A stretch of DNA of 64,000 nt from Frigoribacterium endophyticum. Its GTDB lineage: Bacteria > Actinomycetota > Actinomycetes > Actinomycetales > Microbacteriaceae. The stretch is from assembly GCF_011759585.1 (NCBI RefSeq), contig NZ_JAAOYV010000001.1, positions 992,001 to 1,056,000 on the forward strand, read 5' to 3'. Position numbers and translations under genes: made by a program. Within the stretch, counting starts at the first letter, position 1. The number at the start of each line of letters is the position of its first letter. Positions 47,586-55,290 of this stretch are shown here, piece after piece. Under the pieces are notes generated by a model. It saw only the letters and a program-made list of their open reading frames with translations. It was not told the origin of the DNA and did not search any database.

Positions 47586-48524
47586 GTGGCGGGGCTCGAC
47601 CTCGACCTGTCGCGACCGGTCGCGACCGACGACCTCTCGCTCGAGTACCCGGCGCGCGCCGGCAGCCCCGCCCTGCGGGCGGTCGACGGCGTCACGCTCT
47701 CGGTGGCCCCCGGCGAGATCGTCGCGGTGCTCGGCGAGAGCGGCTCGGGCAAGTCCACCCTGGCCCTCGCCCTGGCCGGCCTCGTCGGGCGCGGCCGAGC
47801 GCCCGAGGGGCGGCCCCGCATCGTCGGCGGCGCCGCCCGCGTCTTCGGGCAGGACCTCCTGCGGGCGTCGCCGCGGCGTCGCGACCGGCTCACGGCCGTG
47901 GTCGGCTACCTCGCGCAGGACGACGGCGAGGCGCTCAGCCCCGACCTCACCGTGGGGGAGGCGATCGCGGAGCCGATCTACCTCCGTGACAAGCGGTTCG
48001 ACCGACGGGAGGCCGGTCGTCTGACCTCGACGCTCGTCGACGCGGTGCACCTGCCGCTCAGCGTCATGCTCAAGCAGACGTGGGAGCTCAGCTCGGGCCA
48101 GCGGCAGCGCGTGGCGCTCGCGCGGTCGCTCGTGCTCGAGCCGAGCCTGCTCGTCGCCGACGAGCCCGCCCGCGGGGTCGACGTGCTCGTGCGCCAGGCC
48201 GTGCTCGACGTGATCAAGAACCTGCACGAGGACCGCCAGTTCTCGGCCGTCGTCGTCACCTCCTCGGTGGCCGAGGCGCGCGCCGTGACCGACCGGGTCG
48301 CAGTGATGCGCGGCGGCCGTCTCGTGGGCCACGGCCAGATCGACGAGGTGCTGCGTGACGGGGTCGACCCGTACGTGAAGGTGCTCGCGCAGACGTCGCC
48401 GATCGACGCCATCCGGCGGGGGTCGACCGGAACGGTCGGCTCGACCGGCCCGCTCGGCTCGGCCGGCCCGCGCGGCGAGGCCGAGGGCGACGCCGGGCAG
48501 ACGGCCGGGGGAGACCCGCGATGA
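47586..48524 (+). CDS. Additional ABC ATPase domain protein with degenerate H-loop
   Basis: A 312-residue third ATPase in the same operon. It has Walker A GESGSGKST near residue 50, Q-loop YLAQDDGEALSP, signature LSSGQRQRVAL and Walker B LLVADEP. Two parts are unusual: the D-loop reads ARGVDV instead of SALD, and the H-loop His is replaced (VVVTSSVAEARAVTDR). Residues 265-312 are a Gly/Thr/Ser-rich tail. It may form a heteromer with the fused ATPase or act as a regulator. GTG start; the stop overlaps the next gene by four bases. Confidence 0.8.
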   Translation: MAGLDLDLSRPVATDDLSLEYPARAGSPALRAVDGVTLSVAPGEIVAVLGESGSGKSTLALALAGLVGRGRAPEGRPRIVGGAARVFGQDLLRASPRRRDRLTAVVGYLAQDDGEALSPDLTVGEAIAEPIYLRDKRFDRREAGRLTSTLVDAVHLPLSVMLKQTWELSSGQRQRVALARSLVLEPSLLVADEPARGVDVLVRQAVLDVIKNLHEDRQFSAVVVTSSVAEARAVTDRVAVMRGGRLVGHGQIDEVLRDGVDPYVKVLAQTSPIDAIRRGSTGTVGSTGPLGSAGPRGEAEGDAGQTAGGDPR

Positions 48525-49534
48525 CCGGCAGCGCTGACGTCCCGGTCGCCCGCGGGCACCGCTCCACCGACGTGGTCGCCGCCCTCCCCGCCGACCGCCG
48601 GCCCCGCCCGGGCGCCGTCACCGTGGCGCCGCGGGAGTCCCCGGTCTTCGTGGCCGCCGTCGAGGAGGCCGGGGGCACGCTCGTCCCGCTCGGCCCCGAC
48701 ACGCGCGGCCTGATCTGGCTGTCGTACCGTGACGTCGCCGGCCTCGACGCGGCACTCGCCGCCCATCCCGGCATCGAGTGGGTCCAGCTGCCCTGGGCCG
48801 GCGTCGACGCCTTCTCCGACGTGCTGGCCCGGCACGCCGACGCCCCCCGGCCCCTCTGGACGAGCGCGAAGGGCGCGTACTCCGAGCCGGTCGCCGAGCA
48901 CGCCCTGATGCTCGTCCTCTCGCTGTTCCGGGTCGTGCCCTCGCGCGTCCAGGCCACCTCGTGGCAGACCGAGCAGCGAGGGGTCTCGCTGTACGGCCGA
49001 CGGGTCGTCGTCGTGGGCGCCGGAGGGATCGCGCGCGAGCTGCTGCGGCTGCTCGCGCCCTTCGAGTGCCGCGTGACGGTGGTCCGCCGGTCGGCCGAGC
49101 CCGTGGCGGGCGCCGAGCGCACGGTCACCGTCGAGCAGCTCGACGAGGTGCTCCCCGACGCCGACGTCGTCGTGCTCGCGGCGGCCTCGACCGCCGAGAC
49201 GGCGCGCCTCGTCGACGCCCGGCGGCTCGCGCTGCTCCCTCCGCGGGCCGTCCTGGTGAACGTCGCGCGCGGTGACCTCGTCGACACGGAGGCGCTGGTC
49301 GCCGCCCTGGACGACGAGCGTCTCTGGGGCGCCGGCCTCGACGTGACGTCGCCCGAGCCCCTGCCCGACGGGCACCCGCTCTGGGGCCACCCCCGGGCGA
49401 TTGTGACGCCGCACCAGGCGGACACCCCCGAGATGACGGCGCCGCTGCTCGCCGGGCGCATCCGCCACAACGTGCGCGCCCTGGCCGGCGACGGCGACTT
49501 CGCGGGGGTCGTCGACCCGCGCGCCGGCTACTGA
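48521..49534 (+). CDS. D-2-hydroxyacid dehydrogenase family protein
   Basis: NAD-dependent oxidoreductase of 337 residues that interconverts 2-hydroxy and 2-oxo acids. The cofactor site VVVVGAGGIARELLRLL is near residue 163, the catalytic Arg is in VNVARGDLVDTEAL, and the catalytic His is in TPHQAD, with the acidic GLDVTSPEPLP between them. The N-terminal substrate domain is weakly conserved. Being the last gene of the peptide transporter operon, it may process an imported compound. The ATG overlaps the preceding stop. Confidence 0.85.
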   Translation: MTGSADVPVARGHRSTDVVAALPADRRPRPGAVTVAPRESPVFVAAVEEAGGTLVPLGPDTRGLIWLSYRDVAGLDAALAAHPGIEWVQLPWAGVDAFSDVLARHADAPRPLWTSAKGAYSEPVAEHALMLVLSLFRVVPSRVQATSWQTEQRGVSLYGRRVVVVGAGGIARELLRLLAPFECRVTVVRRSAEPVAGAERTVTVEQLDEVLPDADVVVLAAASTAETARLVDARRLALLPPRAVLVNVARGDLVDTEALVAALDDERLWGAGLDVTSPEPLPDGHPLWGHPRAIVTPHQADTPEMTAPLLAGRIRHNVRALAGDGDFAGVVDPRAGY

Positions 49535-49679
49535 GGTCCGGTCCCACGGCCGCCCGCGGGCGGTGGGTGCAGGGGCCGCGGCGCGACGCGCCCGGCGCGC
49601 GCCCGGTGTTCATCCGGAGGTCAGATGTGCGCTACAGTTGGACCCGCTGTTGAGAACTCAGGTTCGCAGCAGTTGCCAT

Positions 49680-49752
49680 TCCTCGATAGCTCAATTGGCA
49701 GAGCAGCCGGCTGTTAACCGGCAGGTTCTTGGTTCGAGTCCAAGTCGGGGAG
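49680..49752 (+). tRNA. tRNA-Asn (anticodon GTT)
   Basis: A full cloverleaf can be folded. Acceptor TCCTCGA pairs with TCGGGGA (one G-U), D arm GCTC/GAGC, anticodon stem GCCGG/CCGGC with loop CTGTTAA (anticodon GTT at 49713-49715), and T arm CTTGG-TTCGAGT-CCAAG. CCA is not encoded. A box TACAGT at 49633-49638 is a likely promoter -10. The 3' end and terminator are tandemly duplicated. Confidence 0.95.
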
Positions 49753-49754
49753 CG

Positions 49755-49786
49755 AAGGCCCAGCGGCTCCACCCGCTGGGCCTTTT
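49755..49786 (+). terminator. Terminator of tRNA-Asn
   Basis: AAGGCCCAGCGG and its complement form a 12-base stem with loop CTCCAC, ending in TTTT. It starts three bases after the tRNA. Confidence 0.9.
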
Positions 49787-49805
49787 CACGTTCTGGGGGA
49801 GCGAC

Positions 49806-49831
49806 GGCCCAGCGGCTCCGCCCGCTGGGCC
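49806..49831 (-). terminator. Second copy of the tRNA-Asn terminator hairpin
   Basis: GGCCCAGCGG-CTCCGC-CCGCTGGGCC is a near copy of the first hairpin, lying in the gap before the convergent def gene. It could stop the def transcript on the - strand. Confidence 0.7.
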
Positions 49832-49874
49832 TCCTCACGTCCTCGGGGAGCGACGAGGCCCGAGGCCGCGCCGA

Positions 49875-50441
49875 TCAGTCGTCGAGGTGGTCGACGCCCG
49901 GCAGCCAGGTCTTGCCGGGCACGCCCCAGCTCGCGCGCTTCACGGCCTTGGCGGCAGCCTTGTGGAACGGGTGCTCGAGACGGTCGGCGTAGAGCACGCC
50001 GTCGAGGTGGTCGTACTCGTGCTGGAAGATGCGGGCGAGCCAGCCGACCGCCTCGATCTCGAACGGCTGCCCGTCGAGGTCGGTGGCCCGGAGCAGCACG
50101 CTGTCGGCACGGCGCAGCGGGAAGCGCTCGCCCGGGATCGACAGGCAGCCCTCCGACTCGCCCTCGTCGTCGAGCGGCTCGATCGTCAGCGGGCTCTGCC
50201 AGAGGGTCGGGTTGATCGCGACGCCGCGCTGGTCGCCTCCGTCGTCGTCGATCCACGACCAGACGAACAGGCGGAGGCCCACGCCCACCTGCGGGCCGGC
50301 CAGGCCGACCCCGGGAGCGGCGTCCATGGTCTCGAACATGTCGGCGACGAGCGTGCGCAGCTCGTCGTCGATGTCGAGCACCTCGGAGGCGCGGTGGTGG
50401 AGGACGGGATCACCCGTGATCGAGATGGGACGTACGGCCAT
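49875..50441 (-). CDS. def: Peptide deformylase
   Basis: Removes the formyl group from new proteins, using a bound metal. The 188-residue product has motif 2 EGCLSIPG with the metal Cys and motif 3 QHEYDHLDG with the two metal His and catalytic Glu. Motif 1 reads GVGLAGPQVG, with Gly in place of the commoner second Ala (GVGLAAPQVG). The ATG is at 50441, 40 bases from the divergent membrane protein gene at 50482. Confidence 0.95.
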   Translation of the reverse strand: MAVRPISITGDPVLHHRASEVLDIDDELRTLVADMFETMDAAPGVGLAGPQVGVGLRLFVWSWIDDDGGDQRGVAINPTLWQSPLTIEPLDDEGESEGCLSIPGERFPLRRADSVLLRATDLDGQPFEIEAVGWLARIFQHEYDHLDGVLYADRLEHPFHKAAAKAVKRASWGVPGKTWLPGVDHLDD

Positions 50442-50481
50442 TCGTCCAGACTATCGACGACGCGCCCGCTACCGTGGTCGC

Positions 50482-51396
50482 GTGAGCGCTGACCTCGGGG
50501 ACCTGACCGCCCAGGTCTCGCTGACCCCGTACCAGGCGCTCGGCATCCCGCTCGCCCTCGTCGGCGCGGTCTTCCTGTCGATCGGCGCGCAGCTGCAGAG
50601 CCGGGGGGTGGCGAAGGTCGAGCACCGGCTCGGCGCGGCGCACAGCGGCATGTCGGTGCGCCAGGTCCTCGCCCTGCTCGGGCGGCCCTCGTGGGTGATG
50701 GGGACGGCCATGCTGGGCCTCGCGATCGTCTTCCAGCTCACCAGCCTGAAGATCGCGCCCCTCCTCGTCGTGCAGCCGCTCGGCGCCGTCGCGCTCGTCG
50801 TCACGGCCCTCGTCAACGCCCGGGTGACGGGGCGTCGGCTGACCGGCCGGGTCAAGCGCTCGATCGCGATCTGCGTGGGCGGCATCGGGCTGTTCGCGAC
50901 CGTCGCCGCCTTCACCGCCACGGAGAGCCCGATCACGACCCCGCAGCTCGTCACGGTGCTCGTGCTGCTGCTCTTGGTGGGGGCCCTGCTCGGAGGGGCG
51001 TTCGTGCTCCTGCGCCGTCGCCGCAGCGCGCTGTTCTACATCATCGGCGCCGGGGTGCTCTACGGCTTCGTGGCGACGCTCGCCAAGGTCGTCCTGAACA
51101 GGATCACGGCGGGGGAGTTCGACTGGCTCAGCGTGGTCTGCCTCGTGATGCTCCTCGCCGCCGGGGCCCTGGGCGGGTACTTCGTGCAGAACGCCTACTC
51201 GTCGGGCTCGCCCGACCTCGTCATCGCCGGCCTCACGGTGGTCGACCCGATCATCGCCGTCACGATCGGCATCGTCGTGCTGGGGGAGGCCGCGACCGCG
51301 CCCGCCGTCGCCGTCGTGCTCTTCCTGCTCGCCGGCGCGGTCGCCGTCTACGGCGTGTTCCAGCTGGCCAAATACCAGCCCGTGAAGAAGACCTGA
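50482..51396 (+). CDS. DMT-type multi-helix membrane protein
   Basis: A 304-residue membrane protein with about nine to ten hydrophobic helices, arranged as in drug/metabolite transporters (EamA/DMT; NIPA-like members have similar N-termini: GIPLALVGAVFLSIGAQLQSRGVAKVE). LKIAPLLVVQPLGAVALVVTALVNARVTGRRL is characteristic of this actinobacterial group. The substrate is unknown. The GTG at 50482 has TACCGT six bases upstream, so the mRNA is probably leaderless. The C-terminus QLAKYQPVKKT is short and basic. Confidence 0.8.
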   Translation: MSADLGDLTAQVSLTPYQALGIPLALVGAVFLSIGAQLQSRGVAKVEHRLGAAHSGMSVRQVLALLGRPSWVMGTAMLGLAIVFQLTSLKIAPLLVVQPLGAVALVVTALVNARVTGRRLTGRVKRSIAICVGGIGLFATVAAFTATESPITTPQLVTVLVLLLLVGALLGGAFVLLRRRRSALFYIIGAGVLYGFVATLAKVVLNRITAGEFDWLSVVCLVMLLAAGALGGYFVQNAYSSGSPDLVIAGLTVVDPIIAVTIGIVVLGEAATAPAVAVVLFLLAGAVAVYGVFQLAKYQPVKKT

Positions 51397-51529
51397 GCTA
51401 GCGTGGCCACGCCGTGTCGGGAGCGGGCCGTCGACCGGGCGCGCGCCTCCTCGGCACGACCCGCGCCTCCTCGCCTCACCTGACCACCGTTCGACCTGAC
51501 CACCGAGCCTCACGAAGGACGCCCGAGAC

Positions 51530-52768
51530 GTGACCGACGCCCCCGATCCCGCCGCGCCGACCCGCCCGGAGGCCGCCTCCGACGCCCGCCTCACCGTGCT
51601 GATCGCCGCCGACACCTTTCCGCCCGACGTCAACGGCGCGGCCAACTTCGCCGAGCGCCTCGCCGTCGGGCTCGCCGACCGTGGCCACGACGTGCACGTG
51701 CTGGCCCCGGCGGCGACTCGTCGGCACGGCACGTTCCTGGAGCAGCACGCCGGCACGACCCTCACCGTCCACCGCCTGTACTCCACGCGCTGGCCGCTGC
51801 ACGACTGGCTGCGCTTCGCGACCCCGTGGCGGGCGCAGCGCAACGCCGAGCGCGTGATCGAGCAGGTGAAGCCCGACGTCGTCCACATCCAGTCGCACAT
51901 CGTCATCGGCCGCGCCGTCGTGCGCGTCGCGAACCGCCTCGGCATCCGCGCCGTCGCGACGAACCACTTCATGCCCGAGAACCTCCTCGAGCACACCGGG
52001 CTGCCTCAGGGGCTCCGGGCCACCGCCGTCGCGCTGGCGTGGAAGGACGCGAGCTCGACGTTCCGCCGCGTCGAGGCCATCACGACGCCGACGCAGGCCG
52101 CCGCGGACTTCCTCGAACAGGCCGTCGACGTGCACGGCGTGCTCGCCGTCTCGTGCGGCATCGACGCGGCCGACTACACCGCCAGGACGGACCGCCCGGC
52201 CGAGAACCGGATCGTGTTCGTCGGCCGGGTCACCGCCGAGAAGCAGATCGACGTGCTGCTGCGGGCCGTGACCCAGCTCGACCCTGCCCTCGGCGCCACG
52301 CTGACGATCGTCGGCGGGGGCGACCTGATGAAGCAGCTGCAGCAGCTGACCGTCGAGCTGGGCCTCTCCGACCGGGTGACCTTCGCGGGGTACCTCTCCG
52401 ACCACGACCTGCGGCAGACGCTCACGGACGCCACGGTGTTCGCGATGCCCTCGATCGCCGAGCTGCAGAGCATCGCCAGCCTCGAGGCGATGGCGTCGGG
52501 CCTGCCCATCGTCGTCGCCGACGCGATGGCGCTGCCGCACCTCGTGACGGAGGGCGTCAACGGGCACCTCTTCCGGCCCGGCGACAGCCGAGACCTCGCG
52601 GCGAAGCTGACCCGGGTGCTGACCCTCCCCGACGACGACTACCTCGCGATGCGGCGGGCCAGCCTGCGGGTCATCCAGGGGCACGACATCCAGCGCACGC
52701 TGAGCGTGTTCGAGGGGCTGTATCGTGGTCAGCCGGTGGCACCCACCACCGAGGTCGACCCGGCCTGA
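51530..52768 (+). CDS. GT4-family glycosyltransferase
   Basis: A 412-residue GT-B enzyme of family GT4 (Pfam Glyco_transf_4 and Glycos_transf_1). The N-terminal domain starts IAADTFPPDVNGAANFAERLAVGLADRGHDVHVLAP. The C-terminal domain has IVFVGRVTAEKQIDVLLRAV and the donor site with MPSIAELQSIASLEAMASGLPIVVADAMALPHLV. Similar actinobacterial enzymes transfer mannose from GDP-mannose to glycolipids, which is a reasonable but unproven role. The GTG start follows AAGGACGCCCGAGAC; a TAGCGT box at 51399-51404 would give a leader of about 120 bases. Confidence 0.87.
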   Translation: MTDAPDPAAPTRPEAASDARLTVLIAADTFPPDVNGAANFAERLAVGLADRGHDVHVLAPAATRRHGTFLEQHAGTTLTVHRLYSTRWPLHDWLRFATPWRAQRNAERVIEQVKPDVVHIQSHIVIGRAVVRVANRLGIRAVATNHFMPENLLEHTGLPQGLRATAVALAWKDASSTFRRVEAITTPTQAAADFLEQAVDVHGVLAVSCGIDAADYTARTDRPAENRIVFVGRVTAEKQIDVLLRAVTQLDPALGATLTIVGGGDLMKQLQQLTVELGLSDRVTFAGYLSDHDLRQTLTDATVFAMPSIAELQSIASLEAMASGLPIVVADAMALPHLVTEGVNGHLFRPGDSRDLAAKLTRVLTLPDDDYLAMRRASLRVIQGHDIQRTLSVFEGLYRGQPVAPTTEVDPA

Positions 52769-52797
52769 CCCGCCTCGGCGGCCCGACGGGTCGGCGG

Positions 52798-52871
52798 GGG
52801 GCGGTAGCTCAGCCGGTTAGAGCAGTCGACTCATAATCGATCGGTCACGGGTTCAAGTCCCGTCCGCCCTA
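52798..52871 (+). tRNA. tRNA-Met (anticodon CAT, elongator type)
   Basis: Acceptor GGGGCGG pairs with CCGCCCT (one G-U), D arm GCTC/GAGC, anticodon stem GTCGA/TCGAT with loop CTCATAA, T arm ACGGG-TTCAAGT-CCCGT, discriminator A. The anticodon stem lacks the three G-C pairs of initiator tRNA, so it is an elongator. A tRNA-Ile with lysidine at the same anticodon is the alternative; the sequence resembles known actinobacterial elongator tRNA-Met. Confidence 0.88.
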
Positions 52872-52903
52872 CTGGTGTCGCGTACGGTGCGTCGTCGTGC
52901 GCC

Positions 52904-52938
52904 GCGTCTCGCGTCTCGCGTCTCGCGCCTCGCGCCTC
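52904..52938. repeat. 7-bp tandem repeat after tRNA-Met
   Basis: Three copies of GCGTCTC followed by two of GCGCCTC run head to tail between the tRNA and the next gene. Confidence 0.8.
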
Positions 52939-52968
52939 GCGCTGAGGTGCCTGTGGCACGATGTGCGC

Positions 52969-53286
52969 ATGTTCACGAGGCGACCGCGCGACCTGCAGTC
53001 CGACGACGACGGCCCCGCGGCCGGCCCGGCCCGCATGGGCATCGGGGCGCAGGTGTACGTGCTCGACTCCGACGAGGACGCCGCGTCGCCCTTCCCCTAC
53101 GGCCCGACCGGCGTCGTGCTGCGGGCCGGTGGCTCGGCCTGGCAGGGCGTCTCCGCCATCGGCGGGTCCGCCCGCACCTGGTGGGTCGAGTTCGACTCGC
53201 CGCAGATCGACCGTGACGGCGACGGGCCCGTCGAGCGTGCCCAGGTCGCCGAGCGCTTCCTCCGCCTCGCGCCCCCGCTGGCCTGA
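52969..53286 (+). CDS. Small protein of 105 residues, unknown function
   Basis: The ATG at 52969 has CACGAT six bases upstream, consistent with a leaderless mRNA. The product begins MFTRRPRDLQSDDDGPAAGP and has a compact region from residue 22 on (GIGAQVYVLDSDED, PTGVVLRAGG, RTWWVEFDSPQIDRDGDGPVERAQVAERFLRLAPPLA) that could be a small beta barrel of SH3-like shape. I do not recognise the family. Strong third-position GC bias supports coding. The third cluster of inverted-repeat elements follows it. Confidence 0.7.
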   Translation: MFTRRPRDLQSDDDGPAAGPARMGIGAQVYVLDSDEDAASPFPYGPTGVVLRAGGSAWQGVSAIGGSARTWWVEFDSPQIDRDGDGPVERAQVAERFLRLAPPLA

Positions 53287-53468
53287 CCCGCTCCTCCCTC
53301 TCCTCGTCCCGCTCTGGCGCCCCGTCCGCACCGGAGGGCAGCGCCCTTCCCTCCGGCGTCCCCCGGGCCCCGACGGGGCCCCTCGACCGACCCCCTCGAC
53401 CGGGCCCCTCGACCGGCCCCCTCCCCGTCCGAGCGCCCGCCTACCGTCTCGTCTGCCGCCCCCGGCCT

Positions 53469-53543
53469 GTCGGCAACTCCTGCTCCGGGTCCCGGAGCTG
53501 CCCCGTCGGCCGGGAGGGGCGCGCCTGAGCAGGAGTTGCCGAC
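53469..53543. repeat. 75-bp inverted-repeat element, copy 10
   Basis: Both arms (53469-53483 and 53529-53543) are perfect. The interior differs from all other copies. The surrounding 740 bases (53287-54026) hold no supported gene. Confidence 0.85.
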
Positions 53544-53643
53544 ACGCCTGGGCGAATCGAGTCCGCCCCGGAGCCCCGGGTGCGCGACGGCCCGTGTCTC
53601 CGCCCACCGCGACTCCTCGCAGGTCTCGGGATCGCCGCCCTCG

Positions 53644-53719
53644 GTCGGCAACTCCTGCCCTGCGCTGCGCGGAGCGGGTGGAGTCGCGGTGTCGGAGGCA
53701 GGGAGCAGGAGTTGCCGAC
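53644..53719. repeat. 76-bp inverted-repeat element, copy 11
   Basis: Both arms (53644-53658 and 53705-53719) are perfect; the interior is 46 bases. It is identical to copy 12 except for one base. Confidence 0.85.
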
Positions 53720-53728
53720 ACGGTGTGA

Positions 53729-53743
53729 GCAGGAATTGCCGAC
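53729..53743. repeat. Solitary right arm of the inverted-repeat element
   Basis: GCAGGAATTGCCGAC, one base different from the consensus right arm, lies nine bases after copy 11 with no matching left arm beside it. Confidence 0.7.
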
Positions 53744-53842
53744 ACGATGGGAAGGAGAGGGCGCGCCCGGCGATGGCGAGACGGCCAGGTCGGGTTGGGT
53801 GCGGTCGCTCGCTCGCGGCTGTCACATGACCCCTCGTGCTCG

Positions 53843-53918
53843 GTCGGCAACTCCTGCCCTGTGCTGCGCGGAGCGGGTGGAGTCGCGGTGTCGGAGGCAG
53901 GGAGCAGGAGTTGCCGAC
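53843..53918. repeat. 76-bp inverted-repeat element, copy 12
   Basis: Both arms (53843-53857 and 53904-53918) are perfect. Copies 11 and 12 are 199 bases apart and match over about 80 bases with a single C/T change, so one was copied from the other recently. Confidence 0.85.
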
Positions 53919-54026
53919 AGGGGGGCGATGGGCACGGGGCTCGGGGCAGGTGCCGGTGACGCGGTCGACGGAGAGAGGAGAGAGGTTCGCGGGGCGGGAA
54001 TGCCGAGGGGGAGGCGCGCGTTCGGA

Positions 54027-54061
54027 CAACTACATGCAAACGCATGCAGTTGAGCTAGGGT
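54027..54061 (+). promoter_or_regulatory. Promoter with a 26-bp palindromic operator of the LLM monooxygenase gene
   Basis: CAACTACATGC-AAAC-GCATGCAGTTG (54027-54052) is a palindrome with one mismatched pair in 11-base arms. The -10-like TAGGGT at 54056-54061 lies seven bases before the ATG. The palindrome covers the -35 region, so a bound protein would repress. Its shape fits a MarR-type dimer, but no such gene is in the window. Confidence 0.75.
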
Positions 54062-54068
54062 GGACACC

Positions 54069-55199
54069 ATGCAGCTAGGGATCTTCAGCGTCGGCGACAT
54101 CACGACCGACCCGACCACGGGGCGGACCCCGACCGATCACGAGCGCCTCGAGGCGATGGTCACCATCGCCAAGAAGGCGGAGGAGGTCGGCCTCGACGTC
54201 TACGCCGCCGGCGAGCACCACAACCCGCCCTTCGTGAACTCCAGCCCGACGACCCTCCTCGCCTGGATCGCCGCGCAGACCGAGACGATCACCCTCAGCA
54301 CCTCGACCACGCTCATCACGACGAACGACCCGGTCAAGATCGCGGAGGACTTCGCGACCCTCCAGCACCTCACGAACGGCCGCGTCGACCTGACCCTCGG
54401 CCGCGGCAACACCGGCCCGGTCTACCCCTGGTTCGGCAAGGACATCCGCCAGGGCATCAACCTCGCGATCGAGAACTACGCGCTGCTGCGCCGGCTCTGG
54501 ACGGAGGACGTGGTCGACTGGAAGGGGCACTTCCGGACGCCCCTGCAGGGCTTCACCGCGACTCCCCGGCCTCTCGACGGCGTCGCGCCGTTCGTGTGGC
54601 ACGGCTCCATCCGCAGCCCCGAGATCGCCGAGCAGGCCGCGTACTACGGCGACGGCTTCTTCGCCAACCACATCTTCTGGCCCGCCTCGCACACGAAGCA
54701 GATGGTCGAGCTCTACCGCACCCGCTTCGAGCACCACGGCCACGGCCGCGCCGACCAGGCGATCGTGGGCCTCGGCGGTCAGGTCTTCCTGGGGAAGAAC
54801 TCGCAGGACGCCAAGGCCGCGTTCCGCCCCTACTTCGACCAGGCCCCCGTCTACGGCCACGGGCCGAGCCTCGAGGACTTCACCCGGCAGACGCCCCTCA
54901 CGGTCGGCAGCCCGCAGGAGGTCATCGACCGCACCCTCGGCTTCCGCGAGTACGTCGGCGACTACCAGCGCCAGCTGTTCCTGATGGACCACGCCGGGCT
55001 GCCGCTGAAGACCGTGCTCGAGCAGCTCGACATCCTCGGCGAGGAGGTCGTCCCGGTGCTGCGCGCCGAGTTCGACGCCCGGCGGGCCCCCGGCGTGCCC
55101 GAGGCGCCCACCCACGCCTCGCGGGTGGCCGCGGCCGACGCCGCCGCGCTCGACGCGCAGGCGCTCCGTGAGGCCGACCCCGTCGCCACCGCGCGCTGA
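54069..55199 (+). CDS. LLM-class flavin-dependent monooxygenase (CE1758-like)
   Basis: Luciferase-like FMN-dependent monooxygenase of 376 residues. Marks include QLGIFSVGDIT at the N-terminus, EEVGLDVYAAGEHHNPPFVNSSP, TNGRVDLTLGRGNTGPVYPWFG and WHGSIRSPEIAEQAAYYGDGFFANHIFWP. Together with the FMN reductase gene that follows after 91 bases it forms the pair known from Corynebacterium (CE1758/CE1759 families). The substrate is unknown. The ATG at 54069 is chosen because the -10 box lies seven bases upstream; an in-frame GTG at 54060 overlaps it. It is controlled by a strong palindrome. Confidence 0.88.
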   Translation: MQLGIFSVGDITTDPTTGRTPTDHERLEAMVTIAKKAEEVGLDVYAAGEHHNPPFVNSSPTTLLAWIAAQTETITLSTSTTLITTNDPVKIAEDFATLQHLTNGRVDLTLGRGNTGPVYPWFGKDIRQGINLAIENYALLRRLWTEDVVDWKGHFRTPLQGFTATPRPLDGVAPFVWHGSIRSPEIAEQAAYYGDGFFANHIFWPASHTKQMVELYRTRFEHHGHGRADQAIVGLGGQVFLGKNSQDAKAAFRPYFDQAPVYGHGPSLEDFTRQTPLTVGSPQEVIDRTLGFREYVGDYQRQLFLMDHAGLPLKTVLEQLDILGEEVVPVLRAEFDARRAPGVPEAPTHASRVAAADAAALDAQALREADPVATAR

Positions 55200-55218
55200 G
55201 CGCCGGCCGGAGCCCCGG

Positions 55219-55266
55219 CACGCACCAGCACCAGCACGCACCAGCACCAGCACGCACCAGCATCAG
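55219..55266. repeat. 16-bp tandem repeat between the monooxygenase and reductase genes
   Basis: Three copies of CACGCACCAGCACCAG, the last with one change (CATCAG), fill most of the 91-base gap just before the reductase ribosome binding site. Confidence 0.85.
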
Positions 55267-55290
55267 CACCACAGACAGGAGCACCACCCC

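Larger units (their letters stand above)
49747..49853. repeat. 49-bp tandem duplication of the tRNA-Asn 3' end and terminator
   Basis: GGGGAGCGA, which contains the 3' end of the tRNA, recurs at 49747, 49796 and 49845, exactly 49 bases apart. The first two units also repeat the hairpin and a TCACGT tail, with a few changes; the third is only a start. Confidence 0.85.

Noticed and set aside
49747-49853. att sites of a genomic island at tRNA-Asn
   Set aside because: The repeated tRNA ends are only 49 bp apart and no integrase or foreign gene lies nearby. Slippage is simpler.
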